From Actinomycetota bacterium (lineage in GTDB: Bacteria; Actinomycetota; Actinomycetes; Nanopelagicales; Nanopelagicaceae): 54,800 nucleotides of DNA. Every line of letters begins with the position of its first letter. Within the stretch, counting starts at the first letter, position 1. The stretch spans positions 1 through 54,800 of the forward strand of contig VGAG01000004.1 of the NCBI GenBank assembly GCA_016870835.1. The letters are read 5' to 3'. The notes under the pieces are model-generated. The model was not told the DNA's origin. It ran no database searches and was given only the letters and a program-made list of their open reading frames with translations. A program made the position numbers and the translations under genes. Of this stretch, positions 17,965 to 29,620 are shown one piece after another.

Positions 17965-19179
17965 CTAGTTCATCGCTTTCTTTAGACTTTCATCGATTGC
18001 AGCTAGGAACTCTTGGGTATTTAGCCAAGGCGCATCATTACTAATTAAGAGCGCTAGATCCTTTGTCATCTTTCCGCTCTCAACCGTTTCGATACAAACT
18101 CGCTCTAGAGTTGCTGCAAAGTTGGCTACTTCTGGGGTGTTATCTAACTTCGCGCGATGTTGTAGACCCTGAGTCCAAGCGAAAATTGAAGCAATTGGAT
18201 TTGTTGAGGTTGCTTTACCGGCCTGGTGATCACGGTAGTGACGTGTCACAGTTCCATGAGCCGCTTCCGCCTCAACAGTCTTCCCATCTGGAGTCATGAG
18301 AACTGAAGTCATTAGTCCAAGTGAGCCATAACCTTGTGCGACGGTATCGCTCTGAACATCGCCATCGTAATTCTTACAGGCCCAGATGTAGCCACCCTCC
18401 CAGCGAAGAGAGGTTGCGACCATGTCATCAATCAAACGATGATCATATTCAAGGCCATTCTTTTTGAATTCATCCTTAAATTCCGCCTCAAAGATCTCGG
18501 CAAAGATATCTTTAAATCTGCCATCATAAGCTTTCAGAATCGTATTCTTGGTAGAGAGAAATACTGGATATTTTCTAACTAAAGCGTAATTAAACGATGC
18601 GCGAGCAAAATCGCGGATTGATTGATCAAGGTTATACATAGTCATAGCCACGCCAGAACCTGGGAAATCAAAGACATTAAACTCCATCGGCTTTGAACCA
18701 TCGGATGGTGTAAATGTGACAGTTAGTTTTCCTGGACCTGGGACTTTGAAATCGGTTGCGCGGTATTGATCACCAAAGGCGTGACGGCCGATAACAATTG
18801 GCTTACTCCAGTGAGGAATCAACCTAGGAACATTCTTAATGATGATTGGTTCGCGGAAGATGACTCCGCCAAGGATGTTTCGGATAGTTCCATTTGGGGA
18901 CTTCCACATCTGCTTTAAATTGAACTCTTTTACGCGGGCTTCATCCGGAGTGATAGTTGCGCACTTAACGCCAACGCCATGCTTCTTAATCGCATTTGCA
19001 CAATCGATCGTGACTTGGTCATTGGTGGAGTCGCGATATTCAATACCGAGGTCGTAATAATCAAGATTTATATCGAGATAAGGAAGGATTAACTGCTTCT
19101 TTATGAAGTCCCAGATGATTCGGGTCATCTCGTCGCCATCTAGCTCGACGACTGTTCCTTGCACTTTTATCTTTGACAT
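17965..19179 (-). CDS. icd: NADP-dependent isocitrate dehydrogenase (type II)
   Basis: 404 aa; [46 protein letters not shown]. Confidence 0.96.
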   Translation of the reverse strand: MSKIKVQGTVVELDGDEMTRIIWDFIKKQLILPYLDINLDYYDLGIEYRDSTNDQVTIDCANAIKKHGVGVKCATITPDEARVKEFNLKQMWKSPNGTIRNILGGVIFREPIIIKNVPRLIPHWSKPIVIGRHAFGDQYRATDFKVPGPGKLTVTFTPSDGSKPMEFNVFDFPGSGVAMTMYNLDQSIRDFARASFNYALVRKYPVFLSTKNTILKAYDGRFKDIFAEIFEAEFKDEFKKNGLEYDHRLIDDMVATSLRWEGGYIWACKNYDGDVQSDTVAQGYGSLGLMTSVLMTPDGKTVEAEAAHGTVTRHYRDHQAGKATSTNPIASIFAWTQGLQHRAKLDNTPEVANFAATLERVCIETVESGKMTKDLALLISNDAPWLNTQEFLAAIDESLKKAMN

Positions 19180-19189
19180 GAATTCCTCT

Positions 19190-20146
19190 CTAGAGATCCT
19201 TCACATCTGCTTGCTTAGAACGTACAGCTTCGGCAGCTTTCTTTAATTCTTCCAACTCTTGAGCTGAAAGAGCTCCCTCAACCACTTTAGTTATGCCGCT
19301 TCTACCAATTTCTGCTTCGACACCAAGATAAACACCGCTAATTCCATATTCACCCGTGACCCAGGCGCATACCGGCATGACTTCGCGCGAGTCAGTTATT
19401 ACTGCGCGAGCCATTCTTGCTGCCGCCGCAGATGGGGCGTAATAAGCAGAACCGGTCTTTAGTAGGGCAACGATTTCTGCTCCGCCGTTTCTGGTTCTCG
19501 TTACTAATTCTTCAATCTCAGTCGCGCTCAAAAGTTCGCTGAGTGGCTTTCCATTAACGGTACATCGACTTGGGACCGGGACCATAGTTTCACCATGTGA
19601 ACCCAAAGTTAGAGTTCTTACAGATGCAACCGGAACATTTAATTTCTCTGCAACAAAGTGGGTGAAGCGAGCAGTATCAAGCATTCCAGCTTGTCCCATA
19701 ACTCGATTATGTGGAAACTTAGATGCAATTTGAGCGAGAGCAGTCATCTCATCTAGAGGATTGGAAACCACAATCAAAACAGCATTGGGTGAATGTTTAG
19801 CGATGTTTTCTGCGACGCCACGAACTATCCCCGCATTAACACCAATCAAATCCATTCGACTCATACCAGGCTTGCGAGGTAGTCCAGCCGTAATCACAAC
19901 TACATCTGAGTTGGCAGTTGCTTCGTAACCGGAGCCTTCAGCTGTGGTCGACTTACCAATCAACTTTGTCTCAAAATTTTCGATGGAGCGGGATTGATTT
20001 ATATCTAGAGCAATTCCTTCGGGCTTGCCTTCAACAATATCTGTGAGAACTACTGTTTCGAAGATGTCGTACTCGGCTAGACGTAGCGCCGTAGTTGAAC
20101 CATAAAAACCTGCACCAACGACAGTGACTTTCCCTGATCTACTCAT
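19190..20146 (-). CDS. mdh: Malate dehydrogenase (LDH-like type)
   Basis: 318 aa; [37 protein letters not shown]. Confidence 0.92.
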   Translation of the reverse strand: MSRSGKVTVVGAGFYGSTTALRLAEYDIFETVVLTDIVEGKPEGIALDINQSRSIENFETKLIGKSTTAEGSGYEATANSDVVVITAGLPRKPGMSRMDLIGVNAGIVRGVAENIAKHSPNAVLIVVSNPLDEMTALAQIASKFPHNRVMGQAGMLDTARFTHFVAEKLNVPVASVRTLTLGSHGETMVPVPSRCTVNGKPLSELLSATEIEELVTRTRNGGAEIVALLKTGSAYYAPSAAAARMARAVITDSREVMPVCAWVTGEYGISGVYLGVEAEIGRSGITKVVEGALSAQELEELKKAAEAVRSKQADVKDL

Positions 20147-20164
20147 AGCGGGAGAACCTACCGG

Positions 20165-20371
20165 CTACCTGCGTGGCAACGCCAATGCAACTGTAATGAG
20201 GGACACAACAAGAAGAATTGGAATCAACAAATCCATCTTCCTTCGATTTCGCCCACCGGGTAGTGAGTAAAGCGCTAGCGCTACCGCAAGTGAGATAGCG
20301 CCCGCTCGAACTGAATAAAGCGCAGCCACTGCGATTGATAGCGCTGCAAGAAGAAGTGCTAGCCGCTTCAA
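20165..20371 (-). CDS. Small membrane protein, DUF3017-like
   Basis: 68 aa, hydrophobic, between mdh and folD as usual for the family; overlaps folD stop. Confidence 0.65.
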   Translation of the reverse strand: MKRLALLLAALSIAVAALYSVRAGAISLAVALALYSLPGGRNRRKMDLLIPILLVVSLITVALALPRR

Positions 20372-21201
20372 GTCCGCTTACCAATCTCCAAGATATTTCG
20401 TAGCAGTAGCGCCCGCGTCATAGGGCCGATACCGCCTGGGACCGGTGAATAAGCAGTTACAAAGTCATGAACTTCAGGGTCAACATCTCCTAACAATTTG
20501 CCGTCAACTCTTGTAAGCCCCACATCAATAACAACTGCGTTTGCAGAAACCATTTCTCTCTTAAGAAAGTGCGCTTTACCAATAGCGGCGATTACGACAT
20601 CGGCTCGCTTGGTAATCTCGCTAAGATTCTTAGTTCCAGTATGTGTAAGAGTTACTGTTGCATTTACACTCTTCTGGGATAGTAAAAGTCCGAGTGGTCT
20701 TCCAACTGTTGTTCCTCTACCAATTACAACTACTTCTTTACCAGACCAAGAAATTTCATTTCGCTCAACTAGCTCAATAATCGCCTTTGGGGTACAGGGA
20801 AGAGTTGAGTTCTTATTCAATACTAACCGCCCTAAGTTCAATGGATGTAAACCATCCGCATCTTTACCTGGGTTGACTGTCTCTAATACTCTCTCTGTAT
20901 TGACCCCCCTTGGTAGCGGCAGTTGAACAATAAAACCTGTGCATTTTGAATCACTATTCAAACGCGCTACAGCATCTAGAACTTCTTTCTCACTCGCTGT
21001 TGCGGGTAAATCTATTCGAATCGAATCTATTCCGACCTCTGCACAATCTCTATGTTTTCCCGAAACATAAGCATGAGAGCCAGGATCATCGCCTACCAGA
21101 ATCGTTCCTAAGCCGAGCTTTAGCCCGTTTTCTTTAATACCTTTAGAGATTTCTGCCTTGATTTCATTGGCTGCTATTCGGCCATCAAGGAGTTTTGCCA
21201 T
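20368..21201 (-). CDS. folD: Methylenetetrahydrofolate dehydrogenase/cyclohydrolase
   Basis: 277 aa; GFIVQLPLPRGVN, IGRGTTVGRPLGLLL, SPVPGGIGPMT. Confidence 0.96.
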   Translation of the reverse strand: MAKLLDGRIAANEIKAEISKGIKENGLKLGLGTILVGDDPGSHAYVSGKHRDCAEVGIDSIRIDLPATASEKEVLDAVARLNSDSKCTGFIVQLPLPRGVNTERVLETVNPGKDADGLHPLNLGRLVLNKNSTLPCTPKAIIELVERNEISWSGKEVVVIGRGTTVGRPLGLLLSQKSVNATVTLTHTGTKNLSEITKRADVVIAAIGKAHFLKREMVSANAVVIDVGLTRVDGKLLGDVDPEVHDFVTAYSPVPGGIGPMTRALLLRNILEIGKRT

Positions 21202-21207
21202 GGGCAG

Positions 21208-21213
21208 ATTCTA
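21208..21213 (-). promoter_or_regulatory. Putative leaderless -10 (TAGAAT) 6 nt upstream of folD ATG
   Basis: Reverse complement of ATTCTA 21208-21213; no Shine-Dalgarno. Confidence 0.45.
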
Positions 21214-21224
21214 GAGCCCAATTT

Positions 21225-22361
21225 TCATGAAATATTGCGAGTCCTGATTTTGGCGACAAGTTTCGGAGTGAAGAAGTAGATAGCTCCCCCAATTGCAATT
21301 TCAACAGTAGCAACTAATGGAAGGGCCCACCAGATTGGTCCGACCGATGGAAGATTAGATGAAAATAGTTCACCACTACTCATACGCGCGATGCAGAGAA
21401 GAAGAAGAAAGAATATGAGGGCAAACGAGAGATAGAAGCGCTTCAACTCAATCTCATCGCTATAAGTACTTCTTCCATATTTAACTACAAACGCTCCGAG
21501 AGCAAGGATTAGTAGCGCCGAAATAAATATGAAGGTGTGACTAGTTGCAGGCAATGCCCCCAAGATTGGAATTGCTGGGATCTCATCAATTCGATGAACG
21601 AATGGCGAAAGAAGACTTCCCTCACCGATTGTTAATCCGCTTCCTGATATGTAACTAAGTGCAGCGACTGCAGTATTTGGGATGTAGAGAATTTGGCCAA
21701 TTAATAAGACGAGGCCACCAAAAATCCCCGGCTCAACAACTCGAGTCAGATCTGTGACCACATTAAAGTGATAAATCAAAGAAATTGAGAGAAATATTGA
21801 ACCTACACCAACCAATGCAATCAGGATTATCCAGGCTAGTCGTAGCGCTCGTTGCCAGGGAAACTGAAGTTTGTGTTTAGGCAGCATGCCACTTGATATG
21901 AAGATTGCAATGGCCGCGACTACAAATAGAACTGGAATCGCAATATAGAACGGTGCCTTTACCGTCCCGCCAAGAGTTGGAAGTGCAAGGAGATAAGAAA
22001 CAATCGCATAGCTAGTCGCTAGGGATAAAACGTAGCTCCTCTTCTCACGACCATTTGGCTCGCCGAGAGACTCCACCATCCTTAAGTAACCGCTGCGAAG
22101 TGCAAAGAAAGGGATTAGTAGCGCTCCGACTGGAAGAAATGTAAGTGAACCAGAACTAGTCGCATCCGAAAGTGAAAGTTGTAGCGGAACTTGATGAGCT
22201 GCCAGAAAAAACCAGAGCCCAGCTCTTAGCGGATCTGCGGTATTTCCCGATGAACTTCCGGCAGTCGCCCAGGCTACGAGTGTGATGAAGGAGATCGGTA
22301 GAAGAATTAAGGTGATGCTGCGAATTCCTTGTTGGAGTCCAACACGGAGAATTCGATTCAT
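21225..22361 (-). CDS. Polytopic membrane protein, DUF6350-like
   Basis: Multiple hydrophobic segments; downstream of sucD with overlapping stop/start as in many actinobacteria. Confidence 0.7.
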   Translation of the reverse strand: MNRILRVGLQQGIRSITLILLPISFITLVAWATAGSSSGNTADPLRAGLWFFLAAHQVPLQLSLSDATSSGSLTFLPVGALLIPFFALRSGYLRMVESLGEPNGREKRSYVLSLATSYAIVSYLLALPTLGGTVKAPFYIAIPVLFVVAAIAIFISSGMLPKHKLQFPWQRALRLAWIILIALVGVGSIFLSISLIYHFNVVTDLTRVVEPGIFGGLVLLIGQILYIPNTAVAALSYISGSGLTIGEGSLLSPFVHRIDEIPAIPILGALPATSHTFIFISALLILALGAFVVKYGRSTYSDEIELKRFYLSFALIFFLLLLCIARMSSGELFSSNLPSVGPIWWALPLVATVEIAIGGAIYFFTPKLVAKIRTRNIS

Positions 22362-22365
22362 TACA

Positions 22366-23250
22366 TTATTTAGCGCTGAGAATTTCGCGCAGTAATCTCG
22401 CAGTCTCACTTGGGGTCTTGCCCACTTTTACTCCAGCAGCCTCAAGCGCGACTTTCTTCGCCTCAGCGGTTCCCGAAGATCCAGAAACGATTGCCCCAGC
22501 ATGTCCCATTGTTTTGCCTTCTGGCGCGGTGAAGCCGGCAACATAACCAACAACCGGCTTAGTTACGTATTCTTTAATGAAGGCGGCGGCACGTTCTTCA
22601 GCATCTCCACCGATCTCGCCAATCATCGCTATCGCTTCAGTTTTTGGATCGTCTTGGAAAGCACGTAGGCAATCAATATGAGTCGTACCAATAATTGGAT
22701 CGCCACCGATACCGACAGCAGTAGTGAATCCAATATCCCGTAGTTCGTACATCATTTGGTAGGTAAGAGTTCCTGACTTAGAAACCAAGCCGATCTTTCC
22801 TGGGCCAGTGATATCAGCTGGGGTGATTCCGATATTGCTCTTGCCTGGTGAAATTAAACCTGGGCAATTTGGACCGATGATTCGGGTAGTTCCTTTTTTC
22901 TCGGAGTACGCAAAGAAGGCTGCGGTGTCATGGACCGGGATTCCTTCGGTAATCACTACAACTAGTGGAAGCTTGGCATCGATTGCATCAATTACGGCTG
23001 CTTTTGCAAACTTTGGCGGCACAAATACAACTGAGGCATTTGCGCCGGTAGCGGCAACTGCCTCGCTAACAGTATTGAAGACTGGGAGTTGTTTACCCTC
23101 GATTTCAACAACCTGTCCGCCTTTTCCAGGAGTTACTCCTCCAACAATTTTTGTGCCACTCGCAATCATGCGCTTGGTGTGCTTAGTTCCTTCTGACCCA
23201 GTCATGCCTTGCACAAGTACTTTGGTATTTTCATCGATGAAGATAGTCAT
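22366..23250 (-). CDS. sucD: Succinyl-CoA ligase alpha subunit
   Basis: [48 protein letters not shown]. Confidence 0.97.
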   Translation of the reverse strand: MTIFIDENTKVLVQGMTGSEGTKHTKRMIASGTKIVGGVTPGKGGQVVEIEGKQLPVFNTVSEAVAATGANASVVFVPPKFAKAAVIDAIDAKLPLVVVITEGIPVHDTAAFFAYSEKKGTTRIIGPNCPGLISPGKSNIGITPADITGPGKIGLVSKSGTLTYQMMYELRDIGFTTAVGIGGDPIIGTTHIDCLRAFQDDPKTEAIAMIGEIGGDAEERAAAFIKEYVTKPVVGYVAGFTAPEGKTMGHAGAIVSGSSGTAEAKKVALEAAGVKVGKTPSETARLLREILSAK

Positions 23251-24410
23251 CGCTTCGCTGCTAATTCTGCAGCGCGTGCGGCCGCTCCATCCATTGTGTC
23301 TAGTTGTTCAACAAGAGGATGTTTCGCTTCATTAAGGATTCGTCGACCCTCGAGCACATTATTTCCATCAAGTCTTACAACTAGTGGCTTTGTGGCTTTA
23401 TCACCCAGCATTGCAAGCGCTTGGATGATTCCGTTTGCGACCGCGTCGCATGCAGTTATTCCACCAAAAACATTTACAAAAACTGAGCGAACAGCAGGAT
23501 CGCCAAGGATTATCGATAACCCGTCAGCCATTACTTGAGCGGAAGCTCCGCCGCCAATATCTAAAAAGTTCGCCGGCTTTACGCCGTATTTCTCACCTGC
23601 GTACGCGACTACATCAAGGGTGCTCATAACAAGGCCCGCCCCGTTGCCGATAACGCCAACTTCGCCCTCTAACTTTACATAGTTCAAATCTCTCTCTTTA
23701 GCGAGCGCCTCTAAAGGATTTGTTGCAGCATGATCAATAAGGGACTCGTGGTCGGGATGTCGAAAGGCGGCATTGTCATCCAAGGTAACTTTTCCATCGA
23801 GTGCGATTATTCGCCCATCCTTTGTCTTCACTAATGGGTTTACTTCCACCAGCGTTGCATCAGATTCTTGGAAAGTCTTCCAGAGTAAGGCAAGGACATC
23901 GGCAACCTTCTCGATTACATCTTCAGGGAATGCGCCTTTGCGAATAATTTCTATAGCGCGTGCTTTATCTAATCCATCATTTGCATCAACATGAACTCGA
24001 GCTAATTTTTCAGGAGTCTTATGCGCTACCTCTTCAATATCCATTCCGCCTGCAACAGAGGCCATAACTAAAAATGATCGAGCTGCGCGATCAAGCAAAA
24101 TTGCTAAGTAGTACTCGCTCTCAATCGGAGCAGCTTGGGCAATCATGACTTTATGGACAGTATGTCCTTTGATGTCCATGCCCAGAATTGCTTTTGATTT
24201 CTCAAAGGCATCATCAGCGCTCTCTGCCAGTTTTACACCGCCAGCTTTTCCACGTCCGCCAATCTTTACTTGGGCTTTAACTACTACTTTCCCACCAAGT
24301 CGCTCTGCTGCAGAACGCGCTTCTTCCGGGGTCGAAGCAACTGCTCCACCTAAGACTGGAACGCCTTTTGCTTCAAATAGATCTCGGGCCTGATATTCAA
24401 ATAGGTCCAT
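23247..24410 (-). CDS. sucC: Succinyl-CoA ligase beta subunit
   Basis: [39 protein letters not shown]. Confidence 0.97.
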   Translation of the reverse strand: MDLFEYQARDLFEAKGVPVLGGAVASTPEEARSAAERLGGKVVVKAQVKIGGRGKAGGVKLAESADDAFEKSKAILGMDIKGHTVHKVMIAQAAPIESEYYLAILLDRAARSFLVMASVAGGMDIEEVAHKTPEKLARVHVDANDGLDKARAIEIIRKGAFPEDVIEKVADVLALLWKTFQESDATLVEVNPLVKTKDGRIIALDGKVTLDDNAAFRHPDHESLIDHAATNPLEALAKERDLNYVKLEGEVGVIGNGAGLVMSTLDVVAYAGEKYGVKPANFLDIGGGASAQVMADGLSIILGDPAVRSVFVNVFGGITACDAVANGIIQALAMLGDKATKPLVVRLDGNNVLEGRRILNEAKHPLVEQLDTMDGAAARAAELAAKR

Positions 24411-24413
24411 GGG

Positions 24414-26633
24414 TCATAACTTATCTACTGGGGCATAACGGAGCAACAATCGCTTCTCACCATAACTGCCAAAATTAATAGTTGCTTCGGCTTTCTCTCC
24501 TTCTCCTGAGACTGCAATCACAGTACCTAAACCAAAGGTGTCATGTGATACGCGATCACCAATCGAAAGTTGAATACCAGAACTCTGCTTTCCGGTAGCG
24601 CGTGGTGGAGGTGGAGATGAGTACTTCTTTCTTGTGATTGGTGGCGAAGTAAATCCACTTGCAGATTTGTTCCACTCAATTAAGTTTTCAGGAATCTCCT
24701 CGAGAAACCTTGAGGGTGGATTGTAATTCGGGGCTCCCCACGCAGATCTATATTCTGCTCTTGATAAATAGAGTCGCTCGCGCGCTCTTGTAAGGCCAAC
24801 ATAAGCAAGTCTTCGCTCCTCTTCTAGCTCATTCTTTTCACCGAGGGTGCGCGAGTGCGGAAAAACTCCTTCTTCCATTCCAGTAAGAAATACCGTGGGA
24901 AACTCAAGACCTTTAGCGGTATGCAAAGTCATAAGAGTCACGACTCCACCATGATCATCACCTTCAGGAATTTCATCAGCATCAGCGACTAGAGATACCT
25001 CTTCAAGAAATGCGCCAAGGGTCGGAGTCTCGCCTTCACTTATTGCACGTTCTTCATACTCTTCAATCACAGCAACGAGTTCCTCTAGATTCTCAACTCT
25101 TACTTCATCTTGGGGATCGTGGCTTGCGCGAAGTTCCTCTAACAAACCGGATTGCTCAAGTATTGCCGCGGCAATTGTCGAGGGTGGTCGAATAGCTTCT
25201 ACTAAAACTTGCAGAGCAACAAGCATCGAGACAAATGCTTGGATCGAGGCGTTTGCTCTTGGTGATAGCTCAGTTGAGTTACTTGTAGCGAGTGCGCTCC
25301 AGAAGGATATGGAATCGCGCTTAGAAACATCATCAATAGCATCAAGCGCCCTATCCCCGATTCCTCGTTTAGGGGTGTTGATGATTCTTCGGAGTGAGAC
25401 TTCATCGCTTGGATTAACTAAAACTCGTAAGTATGCGAGTAGATCCTTAATCTCTTTACGCTCATAAAAGCGGACTCCGCCGACTACTTTGTAGGGCACG
25501 GCCGAGCGCATAAAAACTTCTTCAAAGACGCGGGATTGGGCATTCGTTCGATAGAAGATTGCGGTCTCGCCAAACTTTGAAGTTCCTTCATTACTCAATT
25601 TGAATAACTCATCTCGGACAAACTCAGCTTCATGGTGCTCATTTTCAGCAACAAATCCAGAGAGCTTTGGGCCACTTCCGGAATCTGACCAGAGATTCTT
25701 CTCTTTCCTTGACTCGTTCTTTGAAATAACAGAGTTGGCAGCGCTCAGAATGTTTTGGGTTGAGCGATAATTTTGTTCAAGCAGAATCGTTGTTGCATCT
25801 GGGTAATCCTCTTCGAACTGGAGGATATTTCGAATCGTTGCTCCTCGGAAGCCATAGATAGATTGGTCGGCATCACCAACAACGCACAACTCAGCGGCAG
25901 GTATTCCATCTCGGTCTGTTCCAACTAACTCTCTAATCAGAATATATTGAGCGTGATTTGTATCTTGATATTCATCGACCAATATATGCTTAAAGCGAGT
26001 CCGATATCTTGCTCTTGCATCAGGAAATTTCTGTAGGACTTCTACTGTTTTCATAATCAAATCATCAAAATCCATCGCATTTGCGCTAGTTAATCGCTGT
26101 TGGTAAATCGCATAGACCTCTGCAACAATCTCTTCAAAGTGATTAGTAGTCGCATTTCGATAGTCAGCTGGGCCAAGTAGTTCATTTTTCGCATTTGAAA
26201 TAAGGGCGGCAACGGCGCGCGGGTTGTAACGCTTCTGATCAAGGTTCAAGTCCCGCATAACTAGGGTCACTAAACGTACGCTGTCTGCTTGGTCGTAAAT
26301 TGAGTAGGAAGATGAGAATCCGAGCCTCGTTCCTTCTTGACGGAGAATGCGCACACATGCCGAGTGAAAAGTTGAGACCCAGATTGCTTTTGCTCTCTTT
26401 CCAACCAGTGCTGCTACCCGCTCTTTCATCTCGCCTGCGGCTTTATTTGTAAAAGTAATAGCGAGAATTTCAAAAGGTTCAACTTTTCGCGTCGCAAGTA
26501 GATATGCAATTCTTCGCGTAAGAACACGAGTCTTTCCTGATCCAGCGCCTGCTACTACTAAAAGTGGTCCGCCTTGGTGTGTGACTGCAGATTCTTGTTC
26601 TGGGTTTAACCCTTCAAGCAATCTGTCAGACAT
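24414..26633 (-). CDS. pcrA: ATP-dependent DNA helicase PcrA/UvrD
   Basis: 739 aa; LNPEQESAV, VAGAGSGKTRVLTRRIAYL, DEYQDTN, VYVGLTRARERL-type motif. Confidence 0.96.
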   Translation of the reverse strand: MSDRLLEGLNPEQESAVTHQGGPLLVVAGAGSGKTRVLTRRIAYLLATRKVEPFEILAITFTNKAAGEMKERVAALVGKRAKAIWVSTFHSACVRILRQEGTRLGFSSSYSIYDQADSVRLVTLVMRDLNLDQKRYNPRAVAALISNAKNELLGPADYRNATTNHFEEIVAEVYAIYQQRLTSANAMDFDDLIMKTVEVLQKFPDARARYRTRFKHILVDEYQDTNHAQYILIRELVGTDRDGIPAAELCVVGDADQSIYGFRGATIRNILQFEEDYPDATTILLEQNYRSTQNILSAANSVISKNESRKEKNLWSDSGSGPKLSGFVAENEHHEAEFVRDELFKLSNEGTSKFGETAIFYRTNAQSRVFEEVFMRSAVPYKVVGGVRFYERKEIKDLLAYLRVLVNPSDEVSLRRIINTPKRGIGDRALDAIDDVSKRDSISFWSALATSNSTELSPRANASIQAFVSMLVALQVLVEAIRPPSTIAAAILEQSGLLEELRASHDPQDEVRVENLEELVAVIEEYEERAISEGETPTLGAFLEEVSLVADADEIPEGDDHGGVVTLMTLHTAKGLEFPTVFLTGMEEGVFPHSRTLGEKNELEEERRLAYVGLTRARERLYLSRAEYRSAWGAPNYNPPSRFLEEIPENLIEWNKSASGFTSPPITRKKYSSPPPPRATGKQSSGIQLSIGDRVSHDTFGLGTVIAVSGEGEKAEATINFGSYGEKRLLLRYAPVDKL

Positions 26634-26644
26634 ATAAACAAGTC

Positions 26645-26650
26645 TAGAAT
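26645..26650 (+). promoter_or_regulatory. Putative leaderless -10 (TAGAAT) 6 nt upstream of PIG-L GTG start
   Basis: TAGAAT-acggcg-GTG; overlaps divergent pcrA -10-like sequence. Confidence 0.5.
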
Positions 26651-26656
26651 ACGGCG

Positions 26657-27379
26657 GTGACTCCGCTACCCGATGAAGAAATCAAGCGCATTCTTGTTGT
26701 AATGGCTCATCCAGATGATTGCGATTTTGGAGCCGGCGGAACAATCGCCCAATGGACCGCAAAGGGCATTTCCGTCTCATATTGCATCATTACTAATGGT
26801 GATCAAGGTGGCGAAGAATCTGATGTTCCCCTTGAAGAGATGGCGAAGGTGCGTCAACGGGAACAGCGAGATGCCGGAAAGGCACTTGGTGTAACTGATA
26901 TTACTTACTTAAATCAACGCGATGGTTGGTTGGTTCCTACTATTGAACTACGTAAAGAAATCGTTCGCGAAATTAGAAAATCAAAACCAGATCGTATGGT
27001 TATCCAATCTCCAGAGCGAAACTATGAGCGCATCTTTGCTAGCCACCCAGATCATATGGCTGCCGGCGAAGTTGCAATTCAAGCTGTATATCCCGATGCC
27101 CGAAATCCTTATGCATTTACCGATCTAAAGGATGCAGGGTTTGAACCTTGGCGAGTAAAAGAGGTTTGGATTACGAGTTCTCCAAGCCCAAATCACTTTA
27201 TTGATATCACCGATACTTTTCCAAAGAAAATTGCTGCACTTAAGGCCCATGTAAGTCAGACAGCACACAATACAGAGCTCGAAGAGATGGTTAGAAGTTG
27301 GGGCGAGCGAAATGCAGAAGCAAACGGACTACCAACTGGGCGAATAGCCGAAATATTTAAGATTATAAATACTTATTAA
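26657..27379 (+). CDS. PIG-L/LmbE-family deacetylase
   Basis: 240 aa; VVMAHPDDCDFGAGGTIA, SHPDHMAAG. Confidence 0.92.
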   Translation: MTPLPDEEIKRILVVMAHPDDCDFGAGGTIAQWTAKGISVSYCIITNGDQGGEESDVPLEEMAKVRQREQRDAGKALGVTDITYLNQRDGWLVPTIELRKEIVREIRKSKPDRMVIQSPERNYERIFASHPDHMAAGEVAIQAVYPDARNPYAFTDLKDAGFEPWRVKEVWITSSPSPNHFIDITDTFPKKIAALKAHVSQTAHNTELEEMVRSWGERNAEANGLPTGRIAEIFKIINTY

Positions 27380-28038
27380 CGAACGGAAATCCGTTCGATA
27401 ACGAGATTACGAAGTGGAATTCCTTCTGCGTTCCCGCCCCTTACTCCGCCTTCAGCAATATATTCGAGTATCTCAATCCCCGAAATTACCTCTCCCCAAA
27501 TCGTGTAATTAGGTGAGCGAAGAGTTGAGTCTTCATAGAAAATCATAAATTGGCTTCCATTTGAATCAGGTCTACCAAAGTTGGCCATCGCTACAGTTCC
27601 GCGCGGATAGTTGTCTTGCTCTTGCTCAGGAAGATTCTCATCCTTATAGCTAAACCCTGGATCACCAAGGCCTGTTGCTGTTGGATCCCCGCATTGAATC
27701 CAATATGTGCCCTTAGTTGAGAGACGGTGACATTGGGTGCGTGTGTAATAACCAGAATTAATGAGAGCTGTCAGAGCAGTTACAGTTAAAGGCGCGTCAC
27801 GAAAATAAGTGCGGATAGCAATTACGCCACAATTTGTTGAGATAGTTATCAATCTAGGAGCACGCTTTAGAAGAGTGGTAGGCGGACTAACTTTCTTATT
27901 TGCCTGGGCACTGACTTTTACTGGCCGACACTTAACGCGATCTTCTTTATCTTTTACATCTGCGCTAACCGGAGTCGCTAAAGCGAAGAGTGAAGTGATG
28001 AGCGATAGTGCTAAGAAAAGAGAAAACTTCTTAATCAA
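27376..28038 (-). CDS. Secreted cyclophilin-type peptidyl-prolyl isomerase
   Basis: Signal peptide IKKFSLFLALSLITSLFALATPVSA; GTVAMANFGRPDSNGSQFMIFYED. Start placed at TTG 28038 behind AGGAGAGGG. Confidence 0.85.
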   Translation of the reverse strand: MIKKFSLFLALSLITSLFALATPVSADVKDKEDRVKCRPVKVSAQANKKVSPPTTLLKRAPRLITISTNCGVIAIRTYFRDAPLTVTALTALINSGYYTRTQCHRLSTKGTYWIQCGDPTATGLGDPGFSYKDENLPEQEQDNYPRGTVAMANFGRPDSNGSQFMIFYEDSTLRSPNYTIWGEVISGIEILEYIAEGGVRGGNAEGIPLRNLVIERISVR

Positions 28039-28063
28039 ATTACCCTCTCCTAACATCTATCTT

Positions 28064-29620
28064 TTACTCCCATTCGATTGTGCCTGGTGGTTTTGAAGTT
28101 ACATCCAAAACAACTCGGTTTACTTCTCGAACTTCATTTGTGATTCGGGTTGAAATTCTTGAGAGAACTTCACTTGGTACCCGAGCCCAATCAGCTGTCA
28201 TTGCATCTTCGCTAGTTACGGGGCGGAGCACAATTGGATGGCCATAAGTTCGACCATCGCCTTGGACTCCTACGCTCCTAACATCTGCGAGAAGCACGAC
28301 TGGACATTGCCAAATCTGCCGATCAAGTCCTGCGAATTGTAATTCTTGGCGCGCAATAAAGTCGGCCGACCGCAAAACTCTAAGTCTTTCTTGAGTAACT
28401 TCACCGATTATTCGAATCGCCAAGCCCGGACCTGGGAATGGTTGACGCCAAATAATCTCAGGTGGAAGTCCTAGCTGGATTCCGACCTCCCTGACTTCAT
28501 CTTTAAAGAGATGGCGTAGCGGTTCAATTAGCTCAAACTTAAGATCCTCAGGTAGGCCACCGACGTTGTGATGCGACTTTATATTTGCCGTTCCACTTCC
28601 GCCTCCAGATTCAACAATATCTGGATACAGGGTGCCTTGAACAAGAAACTTAATTTCATTTCCACTTGCTATCTCTCGAGCGGCTTCCTCAAAAACTCGA
28701 ATAAATTCACGTCCGATGATTTTCCGCTTCTCTTCTGGATCAATTACCCCTTGAAGAGCAGTTAAGAATCGTTCCTTTGCATCCTTTTTAACAAGCTTCA
28801 CACCAGTTGCTGCTACAAAGTCCTGCTCTACTTGTTCGGCTTCACCCTCTCGCAGCAAACCATGGTCGACGAATACACAAGTTAGTTTTGATCCAACTGC
28901 GCGCTGGACAAGAGCAGCAGCTACTGCTGAATCAACTCCACCAGAGAGCCCGCAAATCACACTTTCGTTTCCAACTTGTGATTTGATATTTATGATTTCA
29001 TTTTCGATTATGTTCTCGGGGTTCCATGTCGGTTTGCATTTCACAATATCTATCAGCCAACGTCTTAAAATCTCTTGGCCAAAATCGCTATGTAGAACTT
29101 CTGGGTGGAACTGGACGCCAGAAAGTAATCCAGATTCATTTTCAAATGCTGCAACTGGAGTGTGTTCGGTTCTGCCTATCGTCGCAAATCCTTGTGGCGC
29201 CTCAGCAACGCTATCTCCGTGGCTCATCCAGACATCAAAGTTAGATTCAAGTCCACTAAAGAGTTGTGAGGTCGTATCCGCGCTGAAGTGGGTGCGCCCA
29301 AACTCGGAGATATCGTTTTTTGCGACTTTGCCACCAAGGCTTTTAGCCATAACTTGAAAGCCGTAACAGATGCCAAAAATTGGAATTCCTAATTCAAAAA
29401 GTTTTATATCCACCTGGGGCGCATCTTTTACATAGACCGAAGAGGGACCGCCCGAAAGGATTATGGCGCGTGGATTTCGAGCTTGTATCTCGGAGACTGA
29501 GAGCGTTGAGGGAACAATCTCGCTATAGACGTTGGCTTGCCGTACCCGCCTTGCGATTAATTGTGCGTATTGAGCGCCAAAATCAACTACAAGAACGTGA
29601 TTGCTTCGCTGCACCATCAA
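28064..29620 (-). CDS. guaA: GMP synthase (glutamine-hydrolysing)
   Basis: [44 protein letters not shown]. Confidence 0.97.
   Translation of the reverse strand: MMVQRSNHVLVVDFGAQYAQLIARRVRQANVYSEIVPSTLSVSEIQARNPRAIILSGGPSSVYVKDAPQVDIKLFELGIPIFGICYGFQVMAKSLGGKVAKNDISEFGRTHFSADTTSQLFSGLESNFDVWMSHGDSVAEAPQGFATIGRTEHTPVAAFENESGLLSGVQFHPEVLHSDFGQEILRRWLIDIVKCKPTWNPENIIENEIINIKSQVGNESVICGLSGGVDSAVAAALVQRAVGSKLTCVFVDHGLLREGEAEQVEQDFVAATGVKLVKKDAKERFLTALQGVIDPEEKRKIIGREFIRVFEEAAREIASGNEIKFLVQGTLYPDIVESGGGSGTANIKSHHNVGGLPEDLKFELIEPLRHLFKDEVREVGIQLGLPPEIIWRQPFPGPGLAIRIIGEVTQERLRVLRSADFIARQELQFAGLDRQIWQCPVVLLADVRSVGVQGDGRTYGHPIVLRPVTSEDAMTADWARVPSEVLSRISTRITNEVREVNRVVLDVTSKPPGTIEWE

Noticed and set aside
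20139-20384. 81-aa minus ORF overlapping the DUF3017-like gene
   Set aside because: The alternative 68-aa frame is a convincing small membrane protein in the expected position; this frame is Ser/Cys-rich noise.
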